A stretch of 64,000 nucleotides of DNA from Oceanitalea sp047302425. Lineage in GTDB: Bacteria; Actinomycetota; Actinomycetes; Actinomycetales; Actinomycetaceae. Below, piece after piece: positions 1-7,918 of this stretch (the stretch's first letter is position 1; every line of letters starts with the position of its first letter). Made by a program: the position numbers and the translations under genes. The notes under the pieces are model-generated. The model did no database searches and had not been told where the DNA came from. It saw only the letters and a program-made list of their open reading frames with translations. The stretch spans positions 434,001-498,000 of the forward strand of contig NZ_CP154855.1 in the NCBI RefSeq assembly GCF_047302425.1. Reading direction: 5' to 3'.

Positions 1-1435
1 GCGCGAGGAGGCGCTCCTCGACGTCGCGCGGCAGGCCGAGCCCGGCGACGAGACCGCGCATGCCCTCGGCGTCGACCCGGCGCCCGCGGGTGAGCTCCTT
101 GAGCCGCTCGTACGGGTCGGCCATGCCCTCGGCGCCCGCGACGGACGCCGCGCGCATCGCGGACTGGACGGCCTCGCCGAGCACCTCCCACGAGTCGTCG
201 AGGTCGCGCTCCATGGCGGCGGCGTCGACGTCCAGGCCGGCGAGGCCGCGGCGGACGTTGTCGACGGCGAGGAGCGAGTGGCCCAGGGCCACGCCGATGT
301 TGCGCTGCGTCGTCGAGTCGGTGAGGTCGCGCTGCAGGCGCGAGGTGACGAGCGTGGCGCCGAGCGTGTCCAGCAGGGCGGAGGAGATCTCGAGGTTCGC
401 CTCGGCGTTCTCGAAGCGGATCGGGTTGACCTTGTGCGGCATCGTCGAGGAGCCGGTGGACCCCTGGGCCGCGAGCCGCTGACGGAAGTAGCCCAGCGAG
501 ATGTAGGTCCAGACGTCGGTGCACAGGTTGTGCAGGATGCGGTTGAAGCGCGCGATGTCCGCGTAGAGCTCGGCCTGCCAGTCGTGCGGCTCGATCTGCG
601 TGGTCAGCGGGTTCCACGTCAGCCCCAGGCCCTCGACGAAGGAGCGGGAGACGGCCTGCCAGTCGGTCCCCGGAACCGAGACGACGTGCGCCCCGTAGGT
701 TCCGGTCGCGCCGTTGATCTTGCCCATGAACTCGGCGGCCGAGACACGGCGCAGCTGGCGGCGCAGGCGGGCAGCGAGGACCGCCATCTCCTTGCCGAGC
801 GTCGTCGGCGTCGCCGTCTGGCCGTGGGTGCGGGAGAGCATCGGCAGCTCGGCGGTCTCGCGGGCCAGGTCGGCGAGGTCGCCGACGAGGGCGAGTGCCG
901 CGGGCAGCCAGACCTGGCGGACGGCGTCACGGATGGTGACGGCGTAGGAGAGGTTGTTGACGTCCTCGCTCGTGCAGAAGATGTGGACGATCTCGCCGAC
1001 GGCGGGCAGCGGGCTGTCGGGGCCCACCGCCTCGGCGGCCGCGGCGAGGCGCCGCTTGAGGAAGTACTCGACGGCCTTGACGTCGTGCCGGGTCTCCCGC
1101 TCGATCTCCGCGAGCTCGGCGATCTCCGCGGCGCCGAAGGAGTCGACGACGCCGCGCAGGTAGGCGACGTCCGCGTCGCTCAGCTGGGGCGCGCCGGGGA
1201 GGGCGCCGGAGGTGGTGAGGTGGATGAGCCAGGAGACCTCGACGTCGAGCCGGGCGCGGTTGAGCGCCGCCTCGGAGAGGTGGTCGGCGAGCGGGGCGAC
1301 GACGCCGCGGTAGCGGCCGTCGAGCGGGCCGAGCGCGATCGACGGCTCGAGGTCCGCGAGGGAGACGCGGTGGCGGCCGGGAGCCGCTCCGGCCGACAGG
1401 CTGGCGGACGACGTGGTGCTGGGCTGCTCGCTCAT
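1..1435 (-). CDS. purB: Adenylosuccinate lyase, 3' end cut by window edge
   Basis: Cytosolic enzyme of purine synthesis that removes fumarate from SAICAR and from adenylosuccinate. The start codon (ATG, complement of 1433-1435) is inside the window and about 478 codons are visible without a stop, so only the last few residues are lost. The fumarase/aspartase superfamily signature GSSTMPHKVNP is intact, and the N-terminal stretch with GPLDGRYR and the motif SRTHGQTATPTT match the long (E. coli-type) PurB class. The first 20 or so residues are a Ser/Ala-rich extension. It stands alone on the minus strand upstream of a phosphatase gene in the same orientation. Function is confident. Confidence 0.95.
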   Translation of the reverse strand, partial: MSEQPSTTSSASLSAGAAPGRHRVSLADLEPSIALGPLDGRYRGVVAPLADHLSEAALNRARLDVEVSWLIHLTTSGALPGAPQLSDADVAYLRGVVDSFGAAEIAELAEIERETRHDVKAVEYFLKRRLAAAAEAVGPDSPLPAVGEIVHIFCTSEDVNNLSYAVTIRDAVRQVWLPAALALVGDLADLARETAELPMLSRTHGQTATPTTLGKEMAVLAARLRRQLRRVSAAEFMGKINGATGTYGAHVVSVPGTDWQAVSRSFVEGLGLTWNPLTTQIEPHDWQAELYADIARFNRILHNLCTDVWTYISLGYFRQRLAAQGSTGSSTMPHKVNPIRFENAEANLEISSALLDTLGATLVTSRLQRDLTDSTTQRNIGVALGHSLLAVDNVRRGLAGLDVDAAAMERDLDDSWEVLGEAVQSAMRAASVAGAEGMADPYERLKELTRGRRVDAEGMRGLVAGLGLPRDVEERLLA

Positions 1436-1478
1436 GACCCTCAGTCTCCCAGAGCCGGCGGGCGCCCTGCTCCACCGC

Positions 1479-1979
1479 TCAGCGGGCGGGCGCCAGCTGC
1501 TCCCGAAGGTGGGCCACGACGCCCTCGCAGGCCGGCAGCACCTCCTCGTAGGTGGTGACGAAGTCGGCGTCCTCGCCGAAGTACGGGTCGTCGACCTCGA
1601 GCTCGCCGGCGGCGACGGCGCGCTCGTCGAAGCTGCGCAGGAGGCGGACCTTCTCCGCGTCCTCCGGGGTCGGGGCGAGGGTGCGCAGGGCCTGCTCGTG
1701 GCCGCGGTCGAGCGCGAGGACGAGGTCGACGTCGGCGAAGCTCTCCCGGACGAACTGCTGGGCGCGGTGGCTCGTGCCGTCGAGCCCGTACCTCTCGAGG
1801 GTGCTGACGGCGCGCGGGTCGGCCGGTCCGCCGACGTGCCAGTCGCCCGTCCCCGCCGACACCACCCGCACCCGGTCCGCGAGGCCCTCCCGCTCGAGCA
1901 GGTCGCGCAGGATGACCTCGCCCATGGGGGAGCGGCAGATGTTGCCGGTGCACACGAAGGACACGGTGAAGGGGGACAT
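1479..1979 (-). CDS. Low-molecular-weight protein-tyrosine phosphatase
   Basis: Predicted 166-residue cytosolic phosphatase of the arsenate-reductase-like LMW-PTP family. The catalytic P-loop CTGNICRS (C-x5-R-S) lies near residue 10 and the general-acid loop DDPYFG is near the C-terminus, so both active-site elements are present. The ATG at 1979 was chosen because it places the P-loop at the family's usual position; an in-frame start further upstream at 2027 would add 16 unconserved residues. Such enzymes often oppose bacterial tyrosine kinases in polysaccharide export, but no kinase or export gene is next to it, so the substrate is unknown. Confidence 0.93.
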   Translation of the reverse strand: MSPFTVSFVCTGNICRSPMGEVILRDLLEREGLADRVRVVSAGTGDWHVGGPADPRAVSTLERYGLDGTSHRAQQFVRESFADVDLVLALDRGHEQALRTLAPTPEDAEKVRLLRSFDERAVAAGELEVDDPYFGEDADFVTTYEEVLPACEGVVAHLREQLAPAR

Positions 1980-2133
1980 GGCGGCATTGTTGCCCGGGCC
2001 CAGGGGGGAAAGCCACCGGGTGCGCAACAGGCACCCGCCACGGGTGGCGCGTCCCCAGCGGACGACGACGGCCGCTCCGACCGTCGGTCCGCGCCCCTAG
2101 TTTTCGGGGCAGGACGAGCCGCAGGAGGGCGAG

Positions 2134-2415
2134 ATGAGCACGAGCAGCTGCACCCCCGTCGTCGTCGACGGGTGGGGCGGGGCGGGGGACGGCTGCGCGA
2201 ACGTGGCCAGCGCCGTCGGCGTCCTCGCCGCCGTCGCCGACACGCTCCGCGCGGCCTTCCCCGAGCAGTGGCACTCACCCGCCGCGGACGAGTTCGCCAC
2301 CCGCCTCGGTGACCTCCTCCACCACACGCAACGGCTCGAGGAGCTCCTCGCGACGGCGCAGGACCGGGCGGCGGCCCTCTCCGCCGCCGTCGCCGAGGCC
2401 TGGGAGGACCGGTGA
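2134..2415 (+). CDS. WXG100-like small helical protein
   Basis: A 93-residue protein with no membrane segment and a mostly helical, Ala-rich composition. The centre carries a degenerate W-x-G turn (W-H-S near residue 46) followed by AADEFATRL, the pattern of ESAT-6/WXG100 proteins, which are about 100 residues long and form helical hairpins. A strong AGGAGG-type ribosome site (about 2122-2128) supports the ATG at 2134. The stop overlaps the GTG start of the following alpha/beta-hydrolase gene (GTGA), so the two are translationally coupled and their products may pair. No type VII secretion ATPase is in the window. The family assignment is inferred from length and motif only. Confidence 0.6.
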   Translation: MSTSSCTPVVVDGWGGAGDGCANVASAVGVLAAVADTLRAAFPEQWHSPAADEFATRLGDLLHHTQRLEELLATAQDRAAALSAAVAEAWEDR

Positions 2416-3929
2416 CCGCGCTGCTCCACAGCCACGACGGGGACGGCCCGGTCGCCGAGGCGCGCCACCGCACCTCCGTGCACGTGCGGGGCGGGGTCGG
2501 GGCCACGCGCGTGGACGTCGAGGAGCTGCGGGCGATCGACGCGCTCCTCGACGGGCTGCGCGGGGACGTCGGCCACCTCGAGAGCGCCCTCACCGCCGCG
2601 CGCCGCGACCTCGCGCTCGACGCGTCGTGGTCCCCGGCGCTCGCGGCCGCCGCCGAGTCCGCCGTGGACGACGCGCTGGACGGCGGGTGGGGCGTGCGCC
2701 GGCTCGACGCGGAGGTGCTCGAGCTGCTCCTGTCCCTGCGCTACGCACGGCTCCTGTACGAGGAGGCCGAGCTCGCCGCGCAGGCTGCCGCGCCGGGTCC
2801 GTCGTGGTACGGGTTCCTGCGCCTGCTCCTCTCGCCGCAGCAGGCCTTCCTCTCGGTCGCCAACCGGCTCACGCTCGTGGGCCGGCTGCCCGGCTTCGAG
2901 CCCACGACCGGGTTCGGCCGGGCCCTCGACACGCTCGGTGAGATCGTCAACCTCGTTCACGGCGACGACGACCTCCCGCCGGACGGCATCGCCCTGGACG
3001 TCGCGGTCCGCGAGCTGGGGGAGCACGGGCAGAACGTCGTGCCGTGGTTCCTCCGGCCTGGGCCCTTCACCTACGACGGCCGGGAGATCGACCCTGCCAC
3101 GCTCACCGGCGCCCAGCGGCTCCTCATCCCGATCGTCACCGCCTTCCACACGCTCACCGGCCGGCGTCCGGGCGACCTCACCCTCACGGTCTCGCGCTCC
3201 CGCGAGGTGGCCCCCACCCCCGACCTGGCCGGCGTCGTCGACAGCCTCCGCGCCGTCCACCAGGACCACGGCGCCGCCCCTGGCTCGCTCGAGGTGCGGC
3301 GCGTGGACCACGCCGACGGCACGCGCTCGTGGACCCTGCTCCTGCCGAGCACCCAGGCGATGGTCCCCGGCGGGCGCAACCCCGTGGACAACCTCACGAA
3401 CGTCGAGACCTACGCCGGGCTGGTCAGCGACGTCGAGATCGGGGCCGCGGAGGCGCTGCGGCTGGCGGGCGTGCAGCCCGGGGAGGAGGTCGCCGTCGTC
3501 GGCTTCAGCCAGGGCGGGCTCACCGCCGTGCGGCTGGCCGGTGACCCGCTCGTGCGCCGGCGCTACAACATCACGACGGTCGTCACCGCCGGCTCACCGG
3601 TGGGGCACCTGCCCACCCCGGCGGGGACCGAGATGCTTCACCTCGAGCACATGGAGGACCCCTTCGTCGGGCTTGACGGCACCTCCAACCCCGCTGAGGA
3701 GGCTCGCACCACCGTGAGCCGCTCCCTCGCCACCGGCACCACCGGGGAGAGCCGCCTGGAGATCGCGCCGACGGAGTCCCACTCGATCGCCGAGTACACC
3801 CGCACGGCCCGGCTGGCGGTGGAGGCCGAGGAGCGCTCGGTCCTCCACCTCGCCGAGCGGCTCGCCGACGTTACGGGCCGCCCGGGCGACTCGGTGACGG
3901 CCACCCGCTTCACGCTGGAGAGGGGGTGA
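2412..3929 (+). CDS. Alpha/beta-hydrolase with helical N-terminal region
   Basis: A 505-residue protein. Residues 1 to about 130 are charged and helical; the C-terminal half is an alpha/beta-hydrolase fold with the nucleophile elbow GFSQGG (Ser near residue 366), a following strand TTVVTAGSPVGHLP, and a candidate catalytic His in the late motif ESHSIAEY. A candidate acid lies in the segment EHMEDPFVGLDG. No signal peptide is seen. Its GTG start overlaps the stop of the WXG100-like gene, so the pair forms a two-gene operon. Substrate is unknown; esterase or lipase activity is a family-level guess. It converges tail-to-tail with the next gene with no spacer. Confidence 0.65.
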   Translation: MTALLHSHDGDGPVAEARHRTSVHVRGGVGATRVDVEELRAIDALLDGLRGDVGHLESALTAARRDLALDASWSPALAAAAESAVDDALDGGWGVRRLDAEVLELLLSLRYARLLYEEAELAAQAAAPGPSWYGFLRLLLSPQQAFLSVANRLTLVGRLPGFEPTTGFGRALDTLGEIVNLVHGDDDLPPDGIALDVAVRELGEHGQNVVPWFLRPGPFTYDGREIDPATLTGAQRLLIPIVTAFHTLTGRRPGDLTLTVSRSREVAPTPDLAGVVDSLRAVHQDHGAAPGSLEVRRVDHADGTRSWTLLLPSTQAMVPGGRNPVDNLTNVETYAGLVSDVEIGAAEALRLAGVQPGEEVAVVGFSQGGLTAVRLAGDPLVRRRYNITTVVTAGSPVGHLPTPAGTEMLHLEHMEDPFVGLDGTSNPAEEARTTVSRSLATGTTGESRLEIAPTESHSIAEYTRTARLAVEAEERSVLHLAERLADVTGRPGDSVTATRFTLERG

Positions 3930-4304
3930 TCACCGCTTGCCCGGCAGGAGGGCGTTGAGGATCCCGGTGACGATCGAGATGACGAGGGCGGCCAGCAGCG
4001 CCCACCAGAAGCCGTCGACGTACAGGCCCCAGTCGGTGAAGCTCGTCAGCCAGCTCGTGAGCAGCAGCATGAGCGCGTTGACGACGAGGACGAACAGGCC
4101 GAGCGTGAGGATCGTCAGCGGCAGCGCGAGGACGTGGGCCACCGGCTTGACGACGAGGTTGACGAGGGTGAAGACCAGGCCCACGACCCCGACGACGAGC
4201 ACCTGGTCCCAGCCCTCCGCCTCGGTGAGGGTCACCCCGTCGAGGAGGAGGGAGGTGAGCCAGATGGCCACCGAGCTGACGACGAGCCGCACGAGGAAGC
4301 GCAT
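3930..4304 (-). CDS. YvlD/phage holin family IV small membrane protein
   Basis: A 124-residue protein with four hydrophobic segments spanning most of its length, matching the PF04020 (YvlD, 'phage holin family 4') membrane proteins that are widespread on bacterial chromosomes and not phage-specific. Typical family elements are visible: an opening MRFLVRLVV stretch, a V-FTLVNLVVKPV segment after the second helix, and LPLTILTLGLF. The ATG at 4304 gives the usual family length. It is divergent from the aminotransferase gene with a 51-bp spacer, and its stop abuts the stop of the hydrolase gene. Precise role is unknown. Confidence 0.85.
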   Translation of the reverse strand: MRFLVRLVVSSVAIWLTSLLLDGVTLTEAEGWDQVLVVGVVGLVFTLVNLVVKPVAHVLALPLTILTLGLFVLVVNALMLLLTSWLTSFTDWGLYVDGFWWALLAALVISIVTGILNALLPGKR

Positions 4305-4355
4305 GCTGCGATGGTGCCACGCCGGGGCTGCCGCCGGGAGTGCGATCATGGCGGC

Positions 4356-5444
4356 ATGGCTCCAGCGTTCCGCTTCCGCGCGGACATCGACTCCCTGCCG
4401 GCTTACGTCCCGGGCCAGCGTCCCCCAGCAGGACGGTCCGCGTACAAGCTCTCCTCCAACGAGAACCCCTTCCCGCCGTCCTCGGCGGTGCTCAGCGCCG
4501 TCATCGACGCCGCCGCCGACCTCAACCGATACCCGGACATGGCGGCGACCGCGCTCACCGCCGCGATCGCGGAGCACGTGGGCGTCGACGCCGAGCGGGT
4601 CGTCGTCGGCAACGGCTCGGTCGCCGTCCTCGAGACGGTGCTCCAGGCCGCGTGCCGCCCCGGCGACGAGGTCGTCCACGCGTGGCGGTCCTTCGAGGCC
4701 TACCCCATCGCCGTCCAGGTCGCCGGTGCCCGCAGCGTGCCGGTCCCGCTGCGGGAGGACGCCGGCCACGACCTCGATGCCATGGCCGACGCGATCACCG
4801 ACCGCACGCGCGTCATCCTCGTGTGCAGCCCGAACAACCCCACGGGCACCGTCGTGCACGAGGGCGAGATGCGCGCCTTCCTCGCGCGCGTCCCCCGCGA
4901 GGTGCTCGTCGTCGTCGACGAGGCCTACGCCGAGTTCGTCCGCGACGACGACGCCGTCCGCGGCCTCGCGCTCGCCGCCGAGTTCAAGAACGTCCTCGTG
5001 CTGCGCACCTTCTCCAAGGCCTACGGCCTGGCGGGCCTGCGGGTGGGCTACGCCGTGGCCCGGCCCCGGCTGGCGCGCAGCCTGCGTACCGCCTCCACCC
5101 CCTTCGGGGTCAACGCCCTCGCCCAGGCCGCCGCCCTTGCCGCGCTGCGGGAGGCTGATGCGGTGGCCGAGCGCTGCGAGCGCCTCGTCGTCGAGCGCAC
5201 CCGGGTCCTCACCGCGCTGCGGGAGATGGACTGGTCGGTGCCTGAGACCCACGGCAACTTCTACTGGCTCGAGGTCGGCCGCCACGCCGCGTCCTTCGCC
5301 CGCGAGGCCGCCGGGGCCGGCGCGATGGTCCGCGCCTTCGACGGCGAGGGCGTGCGGGTGAGCGTCGGGGAGCCCGAGGGCAACGACGTCGTCCTGCGCC
5401 TCGCCCGCCAGTGGCTCGAGCTCTACCGAGGCGGCACGTTCTAG
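4356..5444 (+). CDS. Histidinol-phosphate / aromatic aminotransferase (HisC/Pat type)
   Basis: A 362-residue PLP-dependent class I/II aminotransferase of the HisC family. Visible hallmarks are the N-terminal SSNENPFPPS, the SPNNPTGT loop, DEAYAEF with the PLP-pairing Asp, and the Schiff-base lysine in FSKAYGLAGLRVGY near residue 220. There are no other his genes nearby. In Actinomycetota, stand-alone HisC-like proteins are often Pat, which transaminates phenylpyruvate and related aromatic 2-oxo acids, so Pat is as likely as HisC. It lies upstream of the 2-oxoacid dehydrogenase genes on the same strand but is separated by 289 bp of repeats and palindromes, so it is probably a separate transcription unit. 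Confidence 0.85.
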   Translation: MAPAFRFRADIDSLPAYVPGQRPPAGRSAYKLSSNENPFPPSSAVLSAVIDAAADLNRYPDMAATALTAAIAEHVGVDAERVVVGNGSVAVLETVLQAACRPGDEVVHAWRSFEAYPIAVQVAGARSVPVPLREDAGHDLDAMADAITDRTRVILVCSPNNPTGTVVHEGEMRAFLARVPREVLVVVDEAYAEFVRDDDAVRGLALAAEFKNVLVLRTFSKAYGLAGLRVGYAVARPRLARSLRTASTPFGVNALAQAAALAALREADAVAERCERLVVERTRVLTALREMDWSVPETHGNFYWLEVGRHAASFAREAAGAGAMVRAFDGEGVRVSVGEPEGNDVVLRLARQWLELYRGGTF

Positions 5445-5460
5445 AACTCCGGGGTAGCTC

Positions 5461-5586
5461 TGCTCTCGGCGGTAACCCTGCTGTGGGCGGCAAGTGTGCT
5501 GTCGGCGGTAACTGTGCTCTCGGCGGTAAGTGCGCTGTCGGCGGTAACTGTGCTCTCGGCGGTAAGTGCGCTGTCGGCGGGGCGGG
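5461..5586. repeat. 18-bp tandem repeat, about seven copies
   Basis: Seven back-to-back 18-bp units with consensus TGCTSTCGGCGGTAASTG and no spacers; a degenerate eighth may precede them at about 5446. Units 4 and 6 are identical, and units 3 and 5 differ only at the first base, so there is a 36-bp higher-order period. The array sits between the aminotransferase stop and the bkd promoter region. The same motif, with A for G at position 2 and G for T at position 13, recurs at 29752-29859 inside a NUDIX gene. On the minus strand the unit reads as a six-residue motif like ADSTVT, but no plausible gene uses that frame here. Confidence 0.85.
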
Positions 5587-5643
5587 CGTTGTGGCTTCCG
5601 GCAACGGGTGACCGGCCCCGCACAAGCGATGGCGTCACCTTCT

Positions 5644-5695
5644 GTAGACCCTCTACAAGCCTAAGTTACGGTTCCGTAGCCTACGCTGGCGTAGG
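5644..5695. promoter_or_regulatory. Cluster of palindromes upstream of the 2-oxoacid dehydrogenase operon
   Basis: Three inverted repeats lie within 52 bp, ending about 38 bp before the E1-alpha start: GTAG-N5-CTAC (5644-5656), TACGGTTCCGTA (5667-5678) and CCTACGCTGGCGTAGG (5680-5695, perfect 7-bp arms). The stretch is less GC-rich than its surroundings. Two adjacent palindromes sharing a TACG/CGTA core look like tandem operator half-sites of a TetR- or GntR-type dimer. The regulator is not encoded beside it. The regulatory role is inferred from symmetry and position. Confidence 0.5.
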
Positions 5696-5733
5696 TTCGG
5701 GGCCGACCCCCGGGCACAGAGGAGGCAGGACCG

Positions 5734-6894
5734 ATGGAGGTGGTCACCACCATGGACACACTGACACCGCGGCCTGAGGCGAGCAGCCCGGCAGATCCCG
5801 ACACGCTCGTCCAGCTTCTCGACCCGGAGGGTCGTCGCCTCGACCACAGCCGTTACGACCGGTGGGTCGCCGACCTCGGCCCTGCCGAGCTGCGCGGGCT
5901 CTACCGCGACATGGTGCTCGCGCGCCGCTTCGACGCCGAGGCGACCGCGCTCCAGCGCCAGGGCGAGCTCAGCCTGTGGCCCCCGAGCCTCGGCCAGGAG
6001 GCCGCGCAGGTGGGCTCGGGCCGCGCCACGCGCCCGCAGGACTTCGTCTTCCCCTCCTACCGCGAGCACGCCGTCGCCCACACCCGGGGCATGGACATGC
6101 GCGAGCTGCTCCGGGTCTTCCGCGGGGTCGAGCACGGCGGCTGGGACCCGGCCGCCCACAACTTCCACCTCTACACCTTCGTCATCGGCTCCCACACGCT
6201 CCATGCGACCGGCTACGCCATGGGGGCCCAGCGCGACGGCGACGTCGGCACCGGGGACGCCGAGCGCGACCGCGCCGTCGTCGTCTACTTCGGCGACGGC
6301 GCGACCTCCCAGGGCGACGTCCATGAGGCCATGGTCTTCGCGGCCGTGACGAAGGCGCCGGTCGTCTTCGTCTGCCAGAACAACCAGTGGGCGATCTCGG
6401 TGCCCGCCAGCGGCCAGACCACAGTCCCGCTCGCCCGCCGCGGCGCCGGCGTCGGCATCCCCTCGGTCCGCGTCGACGGCAACGACGTCCTCGCGAGCTA
6501 CGCCGTCACCGCCGAGGCCCTCGCCCGTGCCCGCAACGGCGGCGGCCCCACCTTCATCGAGGCCTACACCTACCGGATGGGCGCCCACACCACCGCCGAC
6601 GACCCCACGCGCTACCGCACGAGCGCGGAGGAGGACTACTGGCGCGAGCGCGACCCGATCGCCCGCCTGCGCACCCACCTCACCGACGGTGGCCACGCCG
6701 ACGACGCCTTCCTCGCCGAGGTCGAGGCAGCGGCGGACGAGCTCGGGGAGTCGACCCGCGAGTACTGCCGCGCGCTCACCGCCCCCGGCCCGGAGACGAT
6801 GTTCGACCACGTCTACGGTGCCGCCCACGCGCAGGTCGAGGCCGAGCGCGCGTGGTTCACCGAGTACCAGCAGTCCTTCGCGGAGGCCGAGTGA
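5734..6894 (+). CDS. Branched-chain 2-oxoacid dehydrogenase E1 alpha subunit
   Basis: A 386-residue thiamine-diphosphate-dependent E1 alpha subunit that, with the beta subunit encoded next, decarboxylates 2-oxo acids and reductively acylates the lipoyl group of E2. The ThDP/Mg-binding motif begins GDGATSQGDVHEA near residue 187 and continues to CQNNQWAIS; the phosphorylation-loop region YRMGAHTTADDPTRYR is conserved. Length and sequence fit branched-chain 2-oxoacid dehydrogenase (bkdA-type) better than the single-chain actinobacterial pyruvate dehydrogenase. The ATG at 5734 has AGGAGG upstream; a second ATG at 5752 is possible. The stop overlaps the E1 beta start (TGATG). Confidence 0.92.
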   Translation: MEVVTTMDTLTPRPEASSPADPDTLVQLLDPEGRRLDHSRYDRWVADLGPAELRGLYRDMVLARRFDAEATALQRQGELSLWPPSLGQEAAQVGSGRATRPQDFVFPSYREHAVAHTRGMDMRELLRVFRGVEHGGWDPAAHNFHLYTFVIGSHTLHATGYAMGAQRDGDVGTGDAERDRAVVVYFGDGATSQGDVHEAMVFAAVTKAPVVFVCQNNQWAISVPASGQTTVPLARRGAGVGIPSVRVDGNDVLASYAVTAEALARARNGGGPTFIEAYTYRMGAHTTADDPTRYRTSAEEDYWRERDPIARLRTHLTDGGHADDAFLAEVEAAADELGESTREYCRALTAPGPETMFDHVYGAAHAQVEAERAWFTEYQQSFAEAE

Positions 6895-7910
6895 TGACGG
6901 CGACGACCACCACCACGCCCCTCCCGCTCGCCAAGGCAATCACCGCCGGGCTGCGCACCGCGATGCGCCGCGACGACAAGGTCCTCCTCATGGGCGAGGA
7001 CATCGGCGCCCTGGGCGGCGTCTTCCGGGTGACCGACGGGCTGCAGAAGGAGTTCGGTCGCGACCGCGTCGTCGACACCCCGCTCGCCGAGTCCGGGATC
7101 ATCGGCACCGCGATCGGCCTGGCGATGGCCGGCTACCGGCCCGTGTGCGAGATCCAGTTCGACGGCTTCATCTTCCCCGGCTTCGACCAGATCACCACCC
7201 AGCTGGCCAAGCTGCGCTACCGCTCCGGCGGCCGGGTCGAGGTGCCCGTCGTCATCCGGGTGCCCTTCGGTGGCGGGATCGGCTCGATCGAGCACCACAG
7301 CGAGTCGCCCGAGGCGCTCTTCGCGCACACCCCCGGACTGCGGGTCGTCTCGCCGGCCACCGCCGGTGACGCCTTCACGATGATCCAGCAGGCCATCGCC
7401 TCCCCGGATCCGGTCCTCTTCTTCGAGCCGAAGGCCCGCTACTGGGACAAGGCGGACGTCGACGTCGAGGCCCCGGTCGACCTCAGCGAGACCGGCGTGA
7501 CGGCCGGCCTGCACGGCGCCCGCGTCGTGCGCCCGGGCCGCGACGTGACGCTCGTCGGCTACGGCCCCACCGTCAAGACCCTGCTGCGCGCCGCCGAGGT
7601 CGCCGCGACCGACGGGCAGGAGCTCGAGGTCGTCGACCTGCGCTCGCTGTCCCCGCTCGACGTCACCACCGTCGCCGACTCCGTGCGCCGCACCGGTCGC
7701 CTCGTCGTCGCCCACGAGGCGACGACCTTCCTCGGCCCTGGCGCCGAGCTCGCCGCTCGCGTCACCGAGGAGTGCTTCTACAGCCTCCAGGCCCCTGTGC
7801 TCCGCGTCGGCGGCTTCCACACGCCCTACCCGGCCTCGGCGCACGAGGAGGAGTTCCTCCCCGGGCTCGACCGGGTGCTCGACGCCGTCGACCGCGCCCT
7901 CGCGTACTAG
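6894..7910 (+). CDS. Branched-chain 2-oxoacid dehydrogenase E1 beta subunit
   Basis: A 338-residue transketolase-like E1 beta subunit. Family landmarks are LLMGEDIGALGGVFRVTDGL near residue 35, DTPLAESGIIGTAIGLA, the FDGFIFPGFDQI segment, and the C-terminal transketolase domain with VDLRSLSPLDV and EATTFLGPGAELAARV. Together with the alpha chain it forms the alpha2-beta2 heterotetramer with ThDP at the interface. Its ATG overlaps the stop of the E1 alpha gene by one base, giving coupled translation in equal amounts. The E2 gene follows after only 8 bp. Branched-chain specificity is inferred from subunit architecture; acetoin or pyruvate as substrates cannot be excluded. Confidence 0.92.
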   Translation: MTATTTTTPLPLAKAITAGLRTAMRRDDKVLLMGEDIGALGGVFRVTDGLQKEFGRDRVVDTPLAESGIIGTAIGLAMAGYRPVCEIQFDGFIFPGFDQITTQLAKLRYRSGGRVEVPVVIRVPFGGGIGSIEHHSESPEALFAHTPGLRVVSPATAGDAFTMIQQAIASPDPVLFFEPKARYWDKADVDVEAPVDLSETGVTAGLHGARVVRPGRDVTLVGYGPTVKTLLRAAEVAATDGQELEVVDLRSLSPLDVTTVADSVRRTGRLVVAHEATTFLGPGAELAARVTEECFYSLQAPVLRVGGFHTPYPASAHEEEFLPGLDRVLDAVDRALAY

Positions 7911-7918
7911 GAGGACCT

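Noticed and set aside
3930..4304. Prophage lysis gene
   Set aside because: The 'holin' name comes from a chromosomal membrane protein family; no other phage genes are present. The same applies to the holin-X gene at 34268-34753.
4356..5444. Part of a histidine biosynthesis operon
   Set aside because: No other his gene is present and the gene is isolated from neighbours, so an aromatic aminotransferase role is equally likely.
5461..5586. CRISPR-like array
   Set aside because: Units of 18 bp are directly adjacent with no spacers and there are no cas genes; it is a simple tandem repeat.
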